Shown here piece by piece: positions 62,918-64,000 of a DNA stretch of 64,000 nucleotides. This stretch comes from Paenibacillus soyae. GTDB taxonomy: Bacteria > Bacillota > Bacilli > Paenibacillales > Paenibacillaceae. Numbering within the stretch: position 1 is the first letter of the stretch; every line of letters begins with the position of its first letter. The notes beneath the pieces were generated by a model. That model saw nothing but the letters and a program-made list of their open reading frames with translations. It had not been told where the DNA came from and ran no database searches. The DNA lies in contig NZ_JANIPJ010000003.1 of NCBI RefSeq assembly GCF_024623455.1, forward strand, positions 124,001-188,000, written 5' to 3'. A program made the translations under genes and the position numbers.

Positions 62918-63661
62918 TTAAACGCCAACACCTCCCGGTTCTCCTACGGCGTATTGCATATATACGGCTTCCATCGTTAATCCGCCGCCCGGAAGCCCTT
63001 CGATTAATCGTCCGGGACTGTCGCAAGCCGCCATTCTCCCCTTGCGCAGAACCAGGATCCGATCGCAGCGCGCCTGCATAAGGGACATGTCGTGCGAGGC
63101 GATGACAATGGTCTTGCCCTCCGCTCTGAGCGCCGCGAGTATCGCCCAGTAATCCCTCTTGGCCTGCGCGTCCAGCCCCGTCGTCGGCTCATCCAGGAAA
63201 ATAAGCTTCGGTTCGTGTGCTATCGCGATCGCGAGCATAGTCATTTGCTTCAGTCCGCCGGTCAACCCTCGGATCAACTTATCCGAATAGGGGAGCAGAC
63301 CGAAGCGGCTCAGGTAGGTATCGATTTCATGTTCTCGGCTATAGGCGCTCTGGAACGTCTCCAGCGCCTCCCGCACCGTCATCCGCTCAACGAGAGAAGC
63401 TCCTTGGGGAATCTTATTCATAGATCCCTTCAGCTGATCCGCTTCCAGCACCGCATCATGTCCCAGCAGGCGCAGAACGCCGCCGTCCGGCTGCAGATTG
63501 CAGGATAACAGCTCCAGCAGCGTGGATTTGCCCGCTCCGTTCATCCCCATAATTCCGAATAGCTCTCCTTGCCTCACTTGAAAGGATAGCTGCTTGATTG
63601 CATTATTCGCGCCGTAGAGCTTGCTCACTGTGTCCAATTGAATAATTGCCGGCATATCCAT
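62918..63661 (-). CDS. ABC transporter ATP-binding protein
   Basis: 247 residues: Walker A GMNGAGKS, Walker B LIFLDEPTTGLD, H-loop VIASHDMSLM. The signature reads LTGGLKQMTMLAI, a deviation from LSGGQ. The C-terminus ends with EAVYMQYAVGEPGG. It is typical of ABC-2-type exporters (drug, lipid or bacteriocin). No partner permease is visible in the 190 bp before the comQ region or beyond, so the partner is elsewhere or lost. It is the gene closest to the DnaA-box cluster. Confidence 0.85.
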   Translation of the reverse strand: MDMPAIIQLDTVSKLYGANNAIKQLSFQVRQGELFGIMGMNGAGKSTLLELLSCNLQPDGGVLRLLGHDAVLEADQLKGSMNKIPQGASLVERMTVREALETFQSAYSREHEIDTYLSRFGLLPYSDKLIRGLTGGLKQMTMLAIAIAHEPKLIFLDEPTTGLDAQAKRDYWAILAALRAEGKTIVIASHDMSLMQARCDRILVLRKGRMAACDSPGRLIEGLPGGGLTMEAVYMQYAVGEPGGVGV

Positions 63662-63779
63662 TCGGCCTTCCTCCGTTAATGAAGATTACTTTAACGATAG
63701 CCGATCCCCCCTCAATTTTCACCGAAAAAGTGGTTCGTAATTAGCGCAATGAAGTTGCGTTCCGAAATCCCTTTCTTAG

Positions 63780-63945
63780 TTATTCACAGCCTTATCCACA
63801 TAAGTGAATAAATTGTTTGTAAATTCAGTCGACATTTATAACGAATAATATCGAATTAGGACAAGAAAACTACGGTTTTTAGGTACATTCTCTCCTTCTC
63901 AATAAAGAACGTGGACAATTATTCACGTTATGCACATTATCCACA
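63780..63945. promoter_or_regulatory. DnaA-box cluster, possible replication origin part
   Basis: Plus-strand 9-mers: TTATTCACA (63780-63788), TTATCCACA (63792-63800, perfect consensus), TTATTCACG (63919-63927), TTATGCACA (63928-63936) and TTATCCACA (63937-63945, perfect). The last three abut with no gap. A minus-strand TTATTCACT lies at 63803-63811. The DNA between is AT-rich. This density is typical of oriC; dnaA would be expected beyond the window end but is not seen. Confidence 0.7.
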
Positions 63946-64000
63946 ATGCGCTTGTGAAAAAACTGTCCACGTTTGCATCTTACTCCCACTCTAGACAAAC

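Overview
The window looks like a piece of a Bacillota chromosome, most likely Paenibacillaceae (Paenibacillus/Cohnella-like). The pointers are strong Gram-positive ribosome binding sites, a HrcA-type CIRCE element before groESL, TatA/TatC without TatB, YesM/YesN-type two-component systems beside carbohydrate ABC genes, and a ComQXPA quorum-sensing cassette. Almost every gene is on the minus strand. A run of DnaA-box-like 9-mers lies at the extreme right end, so the region may be the leading-strand flank of a replication origin. No tRNA, rRNA, CRISPR array or intact insertion sequence was seen.

Layout. (1) 1-3.1 kb: a degraded accessory area. It holds a truncated serine recombinase fused in frame to an HExxH toxin tip, a candidate immunity gene, two small unknown genes, and GC hairpins in otherwise non-coding DNA. 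(2) 3.1-31.1 kb: one long co-directional array read right to left, and the most interesting part. Its core (31.1-17.7 kb) joins a Tad/Flp-type assembly machine (two MinD/TadZ-like proteins, CpaB-like, TadA ATPase, TadB, TadC, Flp-like pilin, two TadE-like pseudopilins) directly to type VII secretion genes (YukD/EsaB, a three-ATPase EssC/EccC without FHA domains, two WXG100 proteins). No EssA, EssB or EsaA gene is visible. Downstream is an effector/immunity array: two polymorphic toxins sharing an N-terminal region of about 290 residues but carrying different tips, a lipase with a helical C-terminus next to a lipoprotein, a YwqK-family immunity protein, and several secreted or unknown proteins. 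(3) 31.4-33.7 kb: small genes (a secreted copper-amine-oxidase-N protein, a winged helix plus a WYL-like protein, a small membrane protein). (4) 33.7-36.5 kb: groES-groEL with promoter and CIRCE, then an intergenic stretch full of short inverted repeats.

(5) 36.5-50.5 kb: an acidic-polysaccharide utilisation locus with a YesM/YesN sensor-regulator pair, heparinase II/III-like lyase, two DUF2264 proteins, a GH88-type unsaturated glucuronyl hydrolase, and a sugar ABC transporter (lipoprotein plus two permeases, no ATPase). Two of its transcription units share a conserved promoter/operator architecture. (6) 50.5-56.4 kb: a TetR/ABC-2 permease pair with a near-perfect palindromic operator, tatA-tatC, molybdenum-cofactor genes (MoeA-like, MogA/MoaB, moaC) and 5-formyl-THF cyclo-ligase. 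(7) 56.4-62.7 kb: an ABC-F ATPase (the only plus-strand gene) converging on comA, comP, comX, comQ. (8) 62.9-64 kb: an ABC ATPase gene and the DnaA-box cluster.

How it may work together: the Tad-like ATPase, membrane proteins and pseudopilins would assemble an envelope-spanning filament or channel. EssC and the WXG100 proteins would recruit the toxins, and the immunity genes would protect the producer. The physical linkage is seen directly; the joint function is inference.
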